A DNA stretch of 55,771 nt from assembly GCA_013697055.1 (NCBI GenBank), contig JACCXK010000137.1:1-55771 (forward strand), written 5' to 3'. The DNA comes from Alphaproteobacteria bacterium. GTDB taxonomy: Bacteria > Pseudomonadota > Alphaproteobacteria > Micropepsales > Micropepsaceae. Position numbers and translations under genes: made by a program. Below are positions 29,960 to 38,631 of this stretch, in pieces. Position 1 is the stretch's first letter. Each line of letters opens with the position of its first letter. The notes under the pieces are model-generated. The model did not search any database, was not told where the DNA came from, and worked only from the letters and a program-made list of their open reading frames with translations.

Positions 29960-30558
29960 ATACAGATAACGGAATGACGAACCCAAAGCGTAACTCTGCC
30001 GCGCCTTTGATTTTGCGGAAATCAGGTCATGAGCTGCTAGCGGACGGGCGCAATGCGATGATTGTCATTGCGGGTTTTAACGCTTTAAGCACGGTTCAGG
30101 ACTGGACAGAACAATCGAAATTGAACTGCCCACGCGGGTACACTCAAAACTTCTCTTGGCGCAAGGCAAATGAGGCGTCGGAAGTGATTAGAGCTAGGCC
30201 TGTAGGAACTAACGTGACTCTCGTAGGTCACAGCTTGGGTGGCGGTCATGCGCAGCTAATCGCCCAGGAGCTTCCCGCGGGCTCGATACATACCCTGATC
30301 ACAGTCGCATCATTTGTCCCCAACACCGTAAATTCTCACACTGTGCAGGGCAAAGTTGGCCACTGGCTCAATATTCTATCTGCTCCATTTTGGTCGGATA
30401 GATTGCTCGACTTCGCCGGAACTTTAATAGGCTGGCATAACCAGGGTATTGTCTGTGGCGCCTCAAATTACCGCAGCGAGTTTCCACATCACGATTTCTA
30501 TCGAATGATGCAGTCGGTAGCAATATTGCCTAAGTTCAAACCGGTGCTCGATCTCTGA
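29953..30558 (+). CDS. Alpha/beta hydrolase, lipase-like
   Basis: This protein of about 201 residues starts at ATG 29953, or 29974 seven codons later. The nucleophile elbow VTLVGHSLGGGHAQLIAQ is near residue 95, as in lipases of the Lip3/EDS1-like type. MIVIAGFNALSTVQDW precedes it. A His in FPHHDFYRM near the end could complete the triad. There is no signal peptide, so it is probably cytosolic. The start overlaps the divergent EcfG-type promoter. Confidence 0.75.
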   Translation: MFHTDNGMTNPKRNSAAPLILRKSGHELLADGRNAMIVIAGFNALSTVQDWTEQSKLNCPRGYTQNFSWRKANEASEVIRARPVGTNVTLVGHSLGGGHAQLIAQELPAGSIHTLITVASFVPNTVNSHTVQGKVGHWLNILSAPFWSDRLLDFAGTLIGWHNQGIVCGASNYRSEFPHHDFYRMMQSVAILPKFKPVLDL

Positions 30559-30799
30559 GTAGTGGCCTGCCTTGCAGTGAATGTCCGCTTTTGGCGCAAA
30601 GCGGACATTGGGTTGTCCGGGCCTGAATGGCCGCTTAAAGCGGACATTCCCGACTATTCTAGGAGTCCAAGGCTGAGAAGACATATGTTTCCCTTTGGTC
30701 ACTGCTTCAGCTGCTGCAATCCGGAGATTGCGGGGTAGGAGCCGGGGTTACCGTTGGGACAGCGGCGACCGTGAAGCTGATCGAGGAATTGCAGGCGGC
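30559..30799. other. Intergenic stretch with repeat copy C and a gene remnant
   Basis: Repeat copy C is at 30580-30649. A frame ending GTAATVKLIEELQAA-stop at about 30801 looks like the end of a broken gene with no start. Its family is not recognised. Confidence 0.4.
30580..30649 (+). repeat. Twin-hairpin repeat, copy C
   Basis: The first hairpin TGTCCGCTTT-TGGCGC is closed by AAAGCGGACA. The second is shortened to GGCCGCTTAAAGCGGAC. It lies 21 bases after the hydrolase gene. Confidence 0.85.
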
Positions 30800-30985
30800 C
30801 TAAGCCTCCCGAAGGGCACGATAATAAGGGTCTGGACTAAGTGCGCGCCTGTGTCTCTCGCCAGTCAGGATCGAGCCGATAGACGTTTCGGATAACCCAT
30901 AGTCCTGAGCTAATTGCTGGATTGCCCGCCCAGCTTCGTAGGCAGCAAGCATCTTGCGGTTTCGCAGTGCATTATTCGGCATCAC
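30800..30985 (-). CDS. Small helix-turn-helix protein
   Basis: This 61-residue frame contains AAYEAGRAIQQLAQDYGLSETSIGSILTG, a good helix-turn-helix like those of Hin-type or resolvase C-terminal domains. It may be the remnant of a recombinase or a small regulator. No catalytic part is nearby. Start ATG 30985, or the next codon. Confidence 0.5.
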   Translation of the reverse strand: MMPNNALRNRKMLAAYEAGRAIQQLAQDYGLSETSIGSILTGERHRRALSPDPYYRALREA

Positions 30986-31182
30986 ACGCCCCCCGCCAAG
31001 AGTTTACTGAGGACCGGGGAAAAATCTAGCGGGGTGCAGAAATGTTGGACGCCGCTGGCCTGCAACCGAACTGCATCATTGCTACCGTGGGTTTATGAGC
31101 GCTCGAGACACCAAGCCAGCATTGAGCTGAACAGGAGGAATAGCCGCTTTCGATGCAAACGCGGAAATTGCCACCCGCTAAC

Positions 31183-31656
31183 CTAACCCTTTGACCAGTT
31201 GCGCCATTCGTTGGTGACCAGTGTCAGTGTCAGGGTATCGAACAGCGCTAGTCCTAGGACCCAGATCGACCAGTGTTTCGATAGGTGAAAGCCAAAGAAA
31301 GCTATGAATCCCAACAAGATTGCACTGGCGACGGGAAACACCCAGCGGCCACGCCCGCGCAGCAATACTGCGGTAATGGTCATCTTAAGGGCACCATGCA
31401 TAAATAGATAGAAGATCACGAAATAGCCCCGCGTCTGACTGAGCGCCGCGGCACCTTGCAGCACCAGCTGGGCCGTGTGGGTGTGACCACCTTCATAAAG
31501 ATCTAGATCAATGACCCGCAGTGCCAGGACATACAATCGCTGCGGCCCGAATATGGCGATGATCGCCCCGCTGCAGAATTCGAGCAGGCCAAACAGGCCC
31601 TTGATGATGATTGTGATCAGATAAGCGGTATGAAGCTGGGTACTGCGCGAGATCAT
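31183..31656 (-). CDS. DUF2127 membrane protein
   Basis: This 157-residue protein has about four membrane spans (LITIIIKGLFGLLEFCSGAI, FVIFYLFMHGALKMTITAVL, WVFPVASAILLGFIAFFGFH and WVLGLALFDTLTLTLV). The order and the motif HGALKM fit DUF2127. Function unknown. Confidence 0.85.
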   Translation of the reverse strand: MISRSTQLHTAYLITIIIKGLFGLLEFCSGAIIAIFGPQRLYVLALRVIDLDLYEGGHTHTAQLVLQGAAALSQTRGYFVIFYLFMHGALKMTITAVLLRGRGRWVFPVASAILLGFIAFFGFHLSKHWSIWVLGLALFDTLTLTLVTNEWRNWSKG

Positions 31657-31943
31657 ACCCCTTATACATCACGATGGCCCGCCGGTGACTAGTGACCCGC
31701 TGGACCTGACGGTCGTCGGACCGTCCGGCGGTTCAGCACCGGCGAATGACCGCTATTGCGGATGAGCGAATATTGCAGCGCATACGCGTTCTAGAGGACG
31801 AATCTGATTGGATTATGTAATATCGTTAGCACCCGGACTTTTGGCAAATCAATGCTGCCTCCGTTCACAACAGGTTCAGGCGCGGCTTGCCAAAGTGTGC
31901 TCCCTCAAAAGAAGCTTTACTTAAAACGCGGGAGCCTTAGACA
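31657..31943. other. No gene seen
   Basis: Probably carries the divergent promoters of the DUF2127 and cytochrome genes. I see no EcfG-type match. Confidence 0.4.
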
Positions 31944-32489
31944 ATGATGACTCTGGTGAAGACGGTTGCAGCTGGCGGCTTGACCATCCTTGCAATGACA
32001 CATCCATCCGGCGCAGCCAATGTGAAACCAGCGCTTTACACAGCGGCTCAGGCGGAACATGGCGCAAGCGTGTACCAACAGTCTTGCGCAGCGTGCCACG
32101 GCAACTTGCTGGAAGGCGTGGCCGCTCCAGCCCTAAAAGGCCTAGGCTTTAATGAGATGGCCAAAGCTCAAAGTCTTACGGTAGATGGGCTGCTGATGGT
32201 GGTGGCCAACACTATGCCCCAGTCCGATCCCGGGTCTCTCAAACCGGACCAGGTTAATGCAGTGGTGGCCTATATACTGCAGCAGAACAGCTATCCCGCG
32301 GGAGCCACGGCCCTTACGGCAGACACTGCTGCGCAGGCACATATCAGTATGAGGACGGGGTTGAAGAACGAAGGCCAAGTCCGGAAGGCAGACATCCGTG
32401 ACGACAAAGGAGGGGTGCCTAAAGAGGATGGCGCGATAGTTGCGAGACCAAAAGCTAAGGTGCATCGCAGAGCGAAGCACGCACGGTAA
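31944..32489 (+). CDS. Exported c-type cytochrome
   Basis: This 181-residue protein has a signal peptide ending near SGAAN. One heme site CAACH is in QQSCAACHGNLLEGV (about residue 50), and the axial Met is probably in NTMPQSDP (about 92). It resembles the mono-heme class I cytochromes of dehydrogenase partners. The C-terminal 45 residues are very basic (AKVHRRAKHAR end), which is unusual. Confidence 0.85.
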   Translation: MMTLVKTVAAGGLTILAMTHPSGAANVKPALYTAAQAEHGASVYQQSCAACHGNLLEGVAAPALKGLGFNEMAKAQSLTVDGLLMVVANTMPQSDPGSLKPDQVNAVVAYILQQNSYPAGATALTADTAAQAHISMRTGLKNEGQVRKADIRDDKGGVPKEDGAIVARPKAKVHRRAKHAR

Positions 32490-32539
32490 GCCCCATTATC
32501 TTCCAGACTCTCGACACGACACCATGCGCGCGGGGCCAG

Positions 32540-32617
32540 AATGTCAGCTTTTGGCGCAAAGCAGACATTGGGCTGACCTGGGGCGGAATGACGGCTCGTG
32601 ATCGAAAGCGGACATTC
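32540..32617 (+). repeat. Twin-hairpin repeat, copy D
   Basis: First hairpin TGTCAGCTTTTGGCGCAAAG then CAGACA; the second is degenerate and ends GAAAGCGGACATTC. It lies 50 bases after the cytochrome gene. Confidence 0.8.
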
Positions 32618-32712
32618 GGTTCTGCAGCTCCCGTGCGGGACCTCTAAGTGTCCTTAAGTGTCCTTTTCCCATTCCGTGCGTTTACACCTCGGACAATTTC
32701 AAAGGAAACTCC

Positions 32713-33030
32713 ATGAAACACGCGCAGAAACTGCTTATGTTAGGTGTCGGCGCAGCCCTAATCGGCTTTAGCGGCGCTATCGTTCCCAGCATCGCTGCTG
32801 AAACGCGAGCCGAGGAAAAGGCGGAGCAGCAGACATTCAACAACCGGGAAAGCGCTGAACAGAAGGCCTTCGATGCCAAGGAGGCGAAAGAACGCGCGGC
32901 CTTTAAGGGAACGGGCAAGGAAGCCCGAGCCTTTGACAAGGAAGAACGCGCCGAGCGCAAGGCCTTCAATAAGGAGGAGAGATCGGAGCGTAAGGACATG
33001 AATAAAGAAGAGAAGAACGAAAAGCACTGA
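32713..33030 (+). CDS. Secreted highly charged helical protein
   Basis: This 105-residue protein has a signal peptide (MKHAQKLLMLGVGAALIGFS). The mature part is almost entirely Glu, Lys, Arg and Ala, with repeated blocks such as EQKAFDAKEAKERAAF and ERAERKAFNKEERSERK, so it should be one long charged helix. No family is recognised. A strong terminator follows. Confidence 0.7.
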   Translation: MKHAQKLLMLGVGAALIGFSGAIVPSIAAETRAEEKAEQQTFNNRESAEQKAFDAKEAKERAAFKGTGKEARAFDKEERAERKAFNKEERSERKDMNKEEKNEKH

Positions 33031-33056
33031 CGAAGATTACTTCTTTCTTTGAAAAA

Positions 33057-33087
33057 GGCCCGCTAAAATTGCCAGCGGGCTTTTTTC
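33057..33087 (+). terminator. Rho-independent terminator
   Basis: Stem GCCCGC/GCGGGC followed by TTTTTT, just after the charged helical protein gene. Confidence 0.9.
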
Positions 33088-33166
33088 TTTCGTTAGAGCC
33101 GAAAACCTTAGAATTCAATTCGCGCGCGGGACCAATTCGATTAACCTCGAAAAATGTTTGCAGTAG

Positions 33167-33376
33167 TTAGTACCCGATACCGATTGAGGGGAATGAAGCT
33201 GCCGCCGCAAGGCTCGCTTGCGCCGAATAGGCAGAGACGTGCGCTGTCGCGTTCGTGTTCAAGCTAGTTCTGCTATCTTCGTCAACGGAAACGCTGGCGG
33301 TCGAAAGGCTGGTGAGCATCGAAAGTACTGCAAGCATTGCAGTGGCGAGAGAGACAACTTTGATGTGTTGGAACAT
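33167..33376 (-). CDS. Small secreted protein of unknown function
   Basis: This 69-residue frame starts at ATG 33376 with GGGGTGG upstream. The N-terminus (MFQHIKVVSLATAMLAVLSM) is a signal peptide, and the rest is rich in Ser, Ala and Thr. No family is recognised. Confidence 0.45.
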   Translation of the reverse strand: MFQHIKVVSLATAMLAVLSMLTSLSTASVSVDEDSRTSLNTNATAHVSAYSAQASLAAAASFPSIGIGY

Positions 33377-33563
33377 TATCCACCCCAGTTCAAATCGCCG
33401 GCTTAGCCTATTTCTTAGCCATGAACCCGCTATATAAACGGTGCCTGCAATTTTAAAGATTGCATGGAATTTCGGACCATTTTTGAACAAACTCCGTCGG
33501 AAGGCCGGCAAGCGTGTAGAGCGACTTATCGGATGCCCTATAGACCTACATCACTCACCGCCC

Positions 33564-33600
33564 GAATGGTCGCTGTTGGCGCAAAGCGGACATTGGCTGG
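33564..33600 (+). repeat. Twin-hairpin repeat, copy E (first half only)
   Basis: AATGGTCGCTGTTGGCGCAA then AGCGGACATTG. No second hairpin is seen. Confidence 0.7.
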
Positions 33601-33763
33601 CAGCCTCTCGAACTCGAAGGCTAGGCCACTCCCGGACCGCGAAAAGCGAACCGATGTCCCGTCCCAGACCTCAAATCAGCGTTTGCAATTTGTTAACCAT
33701 ATTCCCTGAGAGTGGCGTGCTGTTTGTTTGGGACTGGGGGCTTCCATATTGGGGAGCTCTGTC

Positions 33764-34966
33764 ATGCCTACCGTTCTCAGCCTCGCATCGAAACAACTCC
33801 CATCCGACGGTGTTGATTTCCAGCAGGTCTTCGAAATCCTCCCTGATCCGGCTGTTATCGTATCGCCGGACAAGAGGATCTCTGCCTGCAATCGGAACTT
33901 CAGAGAGCGCTTTCCTGTTTTGCTCGAAGACCGATTTGTTGAAACACTCCATCAGCAATTTTCTACCGGCGAAGTCATCGGTGAAATTGCGGCCCTGTCT
34001 TATGTGGAGCCTAAAAGGCAGTCTATCGCAGGCGGGAAAACCTGGCCCGCCCTCCAGCCCAGGATAACCTTGCTGCCATCCGGCGGGCTGTTCATTGTCT
34101 TCAAGCCGCTAAACACCGACGAACTCGACTATGTGCGGGAAATAGGCGCACTCAGGGAGCAACTCAGGCTGTCGCAAGAGCGCATGCATTCCGCCCTAGC
34201 TGCAGTAGCGAACTGTAAGAGAAATTTTGCCGATGCCGGCCATGAATTGAGAACGCCGCTCAATGCGATTGTGGGCTTCTCGGACATGATGCGTCAGCAG
34301 ACATTCGGTCCAATGGGGGACGAGCGATATCAACGTTATACCGAAATTATTCATTCCAGCGGTGAGAGACTGTTGAACGCGATCAACGACGTTCTCGACT
34401 TCGCCAAGCTCGATGCGGGTAAACTGGAACTTCAGGTCGAGCAGGTAGAGGCTTTAGAGGTAGTAGTCGACAGCGTGCGGGAGCTCGAATGTCTGGCCAC
34501 CAAATCGCGAATTGGTGTCAGCGTTCACGTTTGCGATAGCGTTTCCATTATCATGGCGGACAAAGTCCGCCTGCGCCAAATGCTTACAAACCTGCTGTCC
34601 AACGCCCTCAAATTCACACCGGAGGGCGGTGAGATAAGCATTGATATGTTTAAGCGGCGCGGAAAAGTGGCCATCTCGGTGTCAGATACGGGGATCGGGA
34701 TGCGAGACGCTGACCTGCCAACCGTCATGCAGGCATTCGGCCAAGTAAAAACGCCATCCAAAATCAGTCAAAAAGGCACGGGATTGGGGCTGCCCCTGAC
34801 CAAAGAACTGGCAGTACTTCATGGCGGCGGTATCGAGATAGAGAGCGTGGTTGGATTCGGGACAACAGTGACAATTATGCTGCCGATTGAAGGTCCAACC
34901 GCCCAACAAGAAACACTGTATCAAGACATTTCAGTCACCAGCGCTTCCTCGCAGACCGCACATTAA
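33764..34966 (+). CDS. PAS-domain sensor histidine kinase
   Basis: This protein of about 400 residues starts at ATG 33764 (MPTVLSLASKQLPSDGV). A PAS-like domain covers about residues 20-125 (FEILPDPAVIVSPDKRISACN). The phospho-His is in DAGHELRTPLNAIVGFSDMM, the N-box is NLLSNALKFTPEGG, and the G-boxes are SDTGIGM and GTGLGLPLTK. There is no membrane span, so it is cytosolic. No response regulator is adjacent, so its partner is unknown. It sits alone between two repeat copies. Confidence 0.93.
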   Translation: MPTVLSLASKQLPSDGVDFQQVFEILPDPAVIVSPDKRISACNRNFRERFPVLLEDRFVETLHQQFSTGEVIGEIAALSYVEPKRQSIAGGKTWPALQPRITLLPSGGLFIVFKPLNTDELDYVREIGALREQLRLSQERMHSALAAVANCKRNFADAGHELRTPLNAIVGFSDMMRQQTFGPMGDERYQRYTEIIHSSGERLLNAINDVLDFAKLDAGKLELQVEQVEALEVVVDSVRELECLATKSRIGVSVHVCDSVSIIMADKVRLRQMLTNLLSNALKFTPEGGEISIDMFKRRGKVAISVSDTGIGMRDADLPTVMQAFGQVKTPSKISQKGTGLGLPLTKELAVLHGGGIEIESVVGFGTTVTIMLPIEGPTAQQETLYQDISVTSASSQTAH

Positions 34967-35360
34967 AATCTCATGTTGTTTGGATCATTCCTGAAGATTG
35001 CCAGCTTCACTCTCAATGCAGGATTGGTATTCTTGTTGATGCCGCAAGAGCCGCGGCTGGGGCTTGATCACAATCAATTGTCAATCTGGAGAAGATTGCG
35101 GAGCTCAGTGTTTGAAGATCTGCACAAAGTCAAAACAGATCTGGAATGTTCTAGGAGCCCCCCCTTCAGAAAGGAAGGTGGCACCGGTCAGCGACAAAAC
35201 CATGCCTCAACTATACCGACCAGCGGCGGTTCGGGCGCAATGAGTGCGCAGGAGAATCATTCTACCGGCGATAGAACCATGCCCCACTTGCCTAAGAGCG
35301 TTTTGGGTTTGAGGATGGCTCGCATATGACGGCGAATTTTAAAAGTAGGGTGACTAGTTC
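34967..35360. other. No confident gene
   Basis: A frame at 34973-35329 begins with a hydrophobic stretch but becomes unlike protein. I do not call it. Confidence 0.4.
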
Positions 35361-35624
35361 ATGGCGGGTATGAAGCGAGGCCGGCCAGCCAAAGAATATG
35401 ATGTCAAATTCTACGTTACCTGGAACCAGGTCCGCCGCGCTTTCGATGTCAGGCGGGATGGCGTACCCACCGGTGGATTTGCTCAGGACAAAATCACAGC
35501 GATCGGACTAGCGATCGTAGAAGCACAGCGAGTAGTGGTAAAAGGCAATACAGCCTGCGTCTACGCCTACAACCAGGACGGAAATCGGATAGTGGAGTGG
35601 GCTTCTGGCGACGCCCCTTCATAA
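35361..35624 (+). CDS. Small DUF2188-like protein
   Basis: This 87-residue protein has KFYVTWNQVRRAFDVRRDGVP, then an Ala/Ile-rich helix (KITAIGLAIVEAQR) and VYAYNQDGNRIVEW. The pattern resembles DUF2188, a short beta-alpha-beta domain, but the match is weak. Start ATG 35361 follows a short AGGGTGA-like site. Confidence 0.55.
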   Translation: MAGMKRGRPAKEYDVKFYVTWNQVRRAFDVRRDGVPTGGFAQDKITAIGLAIVEAQRVVVKGNTACVYAYNQDGNRIVEWASGDAPS

Positions 35625-35951
35625 TCGGTTAGAATGGTTGAATGCCGGGACCTTTGATTAAGCCGCCCGGGAGCTGGCATAGCCGGTCAAATAACACTAG
35701 TTTGGCATGACCGCTTTTGGCGCAAAGCAGACACTGGGCTAGCGCTGGCGGAATCGCATCTCCTGACCCATAGCTGACGTTCCTTGCCGCAATCAAATCG
35801 CCTAGTGAAGCTCGACAATTTCCAGTTGAGCCCCCCTCTGTTATATCAGTAAGCCAGAGGCTTGAGTTACAGCTGCCTTGTACGCGGGCACTGTTACAGT
35901 TAGCTGAATCCTGAGATTGCGAGGTTTTCGGTCCGGGGCTAGTGTCTGACG
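35625..35951. other. No gene; repeat copy F
   Basis: Holds the repeat at 35706-35783 and no supported coding frame. Confidence 0.5.
35706..35783 (+). repeat. Twin-hairpin repeat, copy F
   Basis: First hairpin ATGACCGCTTTTGGCGCAAA then GCAGACA; second degenerate, around CCTGACCCATAGC. Confidence 0.75.
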
Positions 35952-36146
35952 ATGGACGACAGCCACGCCAGCAGCGACGCCTACATCAATGGGTACAAAG
36001 ACGGCTGGCGATCCGTTCCTCGTAGCGGAACGCCTCCCCAGGTTCCAGGGTTCGTTTCCCCGCACTTTCTAGTGGAAGGGAAATCCCACTATGAATCCGG
36101 CTATGAGCGCGGGCGGACCGCAGCAGGAGGTAGCCCAAATGCCTGA
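35952..36146 (+). CDS. Small polar protein of unknown function
   Basis: This 64-residue frame (MDDSHASSDAYINGYKDGWR) has repeated GYxxGxR-like motifs (INGYKDGWRS and ESGYERGRT). It overlaps the next frame by about 55 bases, so one of the two starts may be wrong. No family recognised. Confidence 0.4.
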   Translation: MDDSHASSDAYINGYKDGWRSVPRSGTPPQVPGFVSPHFLVEGKSHYESGYERGRTAAGGSPNA

Positions 36147-36294
36147 AGTCCCCCAAGGCCCCACGCCGCTGCCGCCCGATGTGATCGGTAGCGCAAAGAT
36201 GACCAGCTTCGAAAACTCGCTCCGGTGGAACGTCATTGGCAGGGTTATCATTGCGGTGTTCGTGATAGCAGCATTTTGGTATTCCCACGTCTGA
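36091..36294 (+). CDS. Small C-terminally anchored membrane protein
   Basis: This frame of up to 67 residues, or about 51 from the internal ATG at 36139, has a Pro-rich start (VPQGPTPLPPDVIG) and a single C-terminal membrane span (VIGRVIIAVFVIAAFWYSHV). The shorter version begins near the end of the previous gene and fits better. Function unknown. Confidence 0.45.
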   Translation: MNPAMSAGGPQQEVAQMPEVPQGPTPLPPDVIGSAKMTSFENSLRWNVIGRVIIAVFVIAAFWYSHV

Positions 36295-36387
36295 CGCACC
36301 CAAACGCCAGCCTTGAACGCTACGATGACAGGGCGCGGAGAAAGGCCCCTTGTACCGGTGTTATGGGTCCAAACTGGCCGCATCTTG

Positions 36388-36464
36388 AATGACCGCTTTT
36401 GGCGCAAAGCGGACATTGGGCTGCCTAGGCCGGAATGACTGCTTTTGACCCAAAGCGGACATTA
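36388..36464 (+). repeat. Twin-hairpin repeat, copy G
   Basis: This is the best-kept copy: TGACCGCTTTTGGCGCAAAG then CGGACATT, a spacer with CTGCCTAGGCCGGAA, then TGCTTTTGACCCAAAGCGGA then CATT. Confidence 0.9.
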
Positions 36465-36583
36465 GGACGAAATGCGAGGGGAAGTCCGCACCGAGACCGT
36501 GCGATGCGCGAGTGGCCATGAAATCTGCGCCGAATTGCCTGGAAAGCAACCGCGACAAGATCCGAGTAACCAAATAATTGCAG

Positions 36584-37024
36584 CTAAAATTCAGAAGGAC
36601 GTGCGACTTTTTGAACCCCGTACAACTTTGCTATCGCATCAAAAATATCCACAATTTCCTCTGCGATGCTCAGTGCTTCGTCGTCATGCATCAACGCCGC
36701 CGTCGCAGCCACGTTCCCCTCTCCAAACTTAGCAGGAATGCACGTCAGTCGTTCGCGCACCGCATGTACTCGGCGCAAAATATCAGGGGTAACGTTCTCA
36801 CGGTTAAGGAGGCACAAACTAGATGTAAAAGCAGCGCCGATCCGTATTTGAAGACGTTCACTACCGGTCGCCATCCTGCGCACCGCCAGATAACTTTTCT
36901 CCCATGCATAGGCGAGACTAAAGGTTGGCAAAGTTACGTCTAACAATGGGTTCTTTCCCGCTGTGCCGGCAGAAACGGCGAGAGCGTCAACTACCTTGGG
37001 CAGCGTTGTGGTGCTGTAGACCAC
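36584..37024 (-). CDS. Protein of unknown function, third gene after the sensor kinase
   Basis: This 146-residue protein starts at GTG 37024, 21 bases after the receiver gene on the same strand. It appears all-helical and soluble, with LRRVHAVRERLTCIP and EALSIAEEIVDIFDAIAKLY. No family is recognised. Its position suggests a link to the two-component pair. Confidence 0.55.
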   Translation of the reverse strand: MVYSTTTLPKVVDALAVSAGTAGKNPLLDVTLPTFSLAYAWEKSYLAVRRMATGSERLQIRIGAAFTSSLCLLNRENVTPDILRRVHAVRERLTCIPAKFGEGNVAATAALMHDDEALSIAEEIVDIFDAIAKLYGVQKVARPSEF

Positions 37025-37045
37025 CTAAAGCCCAAAAGATACCCA

Positions 37046-37408
37046 TTACTTTAGGGCATCGCGTATCAAGCTGACGACATTGTCCACGTTATAAGGCTTG
37101 GGAAAGAAAGGATAACCCGGCGCAAGCTGTGAAGTTGTTTCGGCCTTACCGGTATTGCCGGACGCAAGGAAGACTGGAATTTTCGGATACTTATCGCGCA
37201 TCCAGAGCGCAAGCTGGAAGCCGTCCATCTTACCGGGCATCCGTATATCAGTAAGCACTAGATCGATTGTCAGCTCACCCTGCTCCAATATTTCGGCGGC
37301 TTCATCACCGCTGCCGGCTTCAACTACTTCGAAACCTGCTGACTCCAGAACCTCCGCAAGCACAAGACGAATAAGCACTTCGTCTTCAACTATCAAAATC
37401 CGGGACAA
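37046..37408 (-). CDS. Single-domain response regulator (CheY-like)
   Basis: This receiver of about 120 residues has the acidic pair in RILIVEDEVLIR, the phospho-Asp in DLVLTDIRMPG, and the conserved Lys in FPKPYNV. There is no output domain. I choose TTG 37408 because GGAGG lies five bases before it. The upstream ATG at 37492 would add 28 residues unlike the family. It pairs with the sensor kinase upstream. Confidence 0.9.
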   Translation of the reverse strand: MSRILIVEDEVLIRLVLAEVLESAGFEVVEAGSGDEAAEILEQGELTIDLVLTDIRMPGKMDGFQLALWMRDKYPKIPVFLASGNTGKAETTSQLAPGYPFFPKPYNVDNVVSLIRDALK

Positions 37409-37548
37409 GCTCGCCTCCGTAGACCCAACATGTATCGAAGCTGTTAAGAACGGCGGGAACGGGTAAGCGTTCCGAAGGGCGTAGGTCGCCATGCGTTTGA
37501 ATTTGTTGTTAAACCCACAATCAAAAGTTTCGGCTTCGCGCGTTCCTG

Positions 37549-38631
37549 TCAGGCAGTAAAAGTGACACAGAACTCCGAGCCGCGCCCTTTGCTCCGTGGA
37601 TTGGCAGTAAATTCGCCGCCGAGTTGTTTGGCTAGCAATCCAACGACCTTCATACCTAGTCCGGTTTTCGCCGTTTTGGGGTCAAACCCAGAGGGTAGTC
37701 CGCCGCCATGATCACTCACTGTAAGTATCCGTTGACTGCCCCTGATATGATACGACACGGCAATTGTGCCGTCGCCATGCTTTGCCGCGTTTGTAACCAG
37801 TTCGTTTACAATGAGGCCAACTGACTGCATCGTTTTCGCGGAAACCTCCTCATCGTCTCCCTCAACGACAATGGTTTTTCCTAGAACTCCCGACAGATCT
37901 TCACACAAGCGCCTTATAAATGCGAGGCAGTCGTTGCCATCGCCGACAATGCCCGCTGAAAAATGTCGATGAACGCGGGCAACCGTGGCGACGCGATTGG
38001 CTGCAACCTCAAGTTGGTGTGCAGCGTCGTTTCCTGGTGAACGACTTTGCATCGCCAGCATACTGGATACGAACTGAAGGCTGTTCATGACACGGTGGTC
38101 AATCTCCTGCGCTAAAGTCTGCGCTTGAGCCACTGCGGTTCGCGCGGAGAGCCGAAGCTCCAGCTGATCCATGACAATCGACGCAAGGTCGGTGAGATCA
38201 TCTATTTGGCCTTGGTCGATAGTCCGGGGCTGCTTGTCGATTACACACAGCGTTCCAAGGTTAAAGCCATCGCTCGTTTGCAAGGGGACACCAGCATAAA
38301 AGCGCAGCCCAAAATCGCCCGCAACAAGGGGATTGGCGAGCGAGCGGATATCGGTGCTGGCGTCTTCAAGAATGTGCGGGTCTTGCGTGAGGATGGCAGA
38401 CGCGCAGAGCCCAGGCTTGCGGTCAATCTGCTCCACCGGCAATCCATGATGCGATTTGAACCAGATACGGTCGGTGTCTACGACGCTGATTATCGCGATA
38501 GGTACGTTGAAGCGGCGTGCTGCTAGAGCGGTTATGCGATCAAAAGCGCCGTCTGGCGGCGTATCGAGGATATCGTAACGCCGTACCGCCATCATCCGCT
38601 GGGGCTCATTGATTGGAATGATGGCGTTCAT
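37549..38631 (-). CDS. GAF-domain sensor histidine kinase, HisKA_2/HWE type
   Basis: This 360-residue cytosolic kinase has a GAF domain at about residues 20-165 (NVPIAIISVVDTDRIWFKS and FYAGVPLQTSDGFNLGTLCVID). A HisKA_2-type dimerisation helix follows, with the His in EIDHRVMNSLQFVSSML near 190. The ATPase domain has NELVTNAAKHGDG and GLGMKVV. Kinases of this class feed the general stress response in alphaproteobacteria, which fits the EcfG-type promoters in this island. A receiver gene follows 140 bases later. Confidence 0.92.
   Translation of the reverse strand: MNAIIPINEPQRMMAVRRYDILDTPPDGAFDRITALAARRFNVPIAIISVVDTDRIWFKSHHGLPVEQIDRKPGLCASAILTQDPHILEDASTDIRSLANPLVAGDFGLRFYAGVPLQTSDGFNLGTLCVIDKQPRTIDQGQIDDLTDLASIVMDQLELRLSARTAVAQAQTLAQEIDHRVMNSLQFVSSMLAMQSRSPGNDAAHQLEVAANRVATVARVHRHFSAGIVGDGNDCLAFIRRLCEDLSGVLGKTIVVEGDDEEVSAKTMQSVGLIVNELVTNAAKHGDGTIAVSYHIRGSQRILTVSDHGGGLPSGFDPKTAKTGLGMKVVGLLAKQLGGEFTANPRSKGRGSEFCVTFTA

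Noticed and set aside
30660-30801. Short frame ending GTAATVKLIEELQAA
   Set aside because: There is a stop directly upstream, no start codon with a ribosome site and no known family. Probably a gene remnant.
34973-35329. Frame after the PAS kinase with a hydrophobic start
   Set aside because: After about 25 residues the composition is unlike a protein, and there is no ribosome site.
36030-36052. Another GGAAC...GTT match in the island
   Set aside because: Spacer is 18 bases and it lies inside a reading frame with no gene start behind it. Not counted as an EcfG-type promoter.
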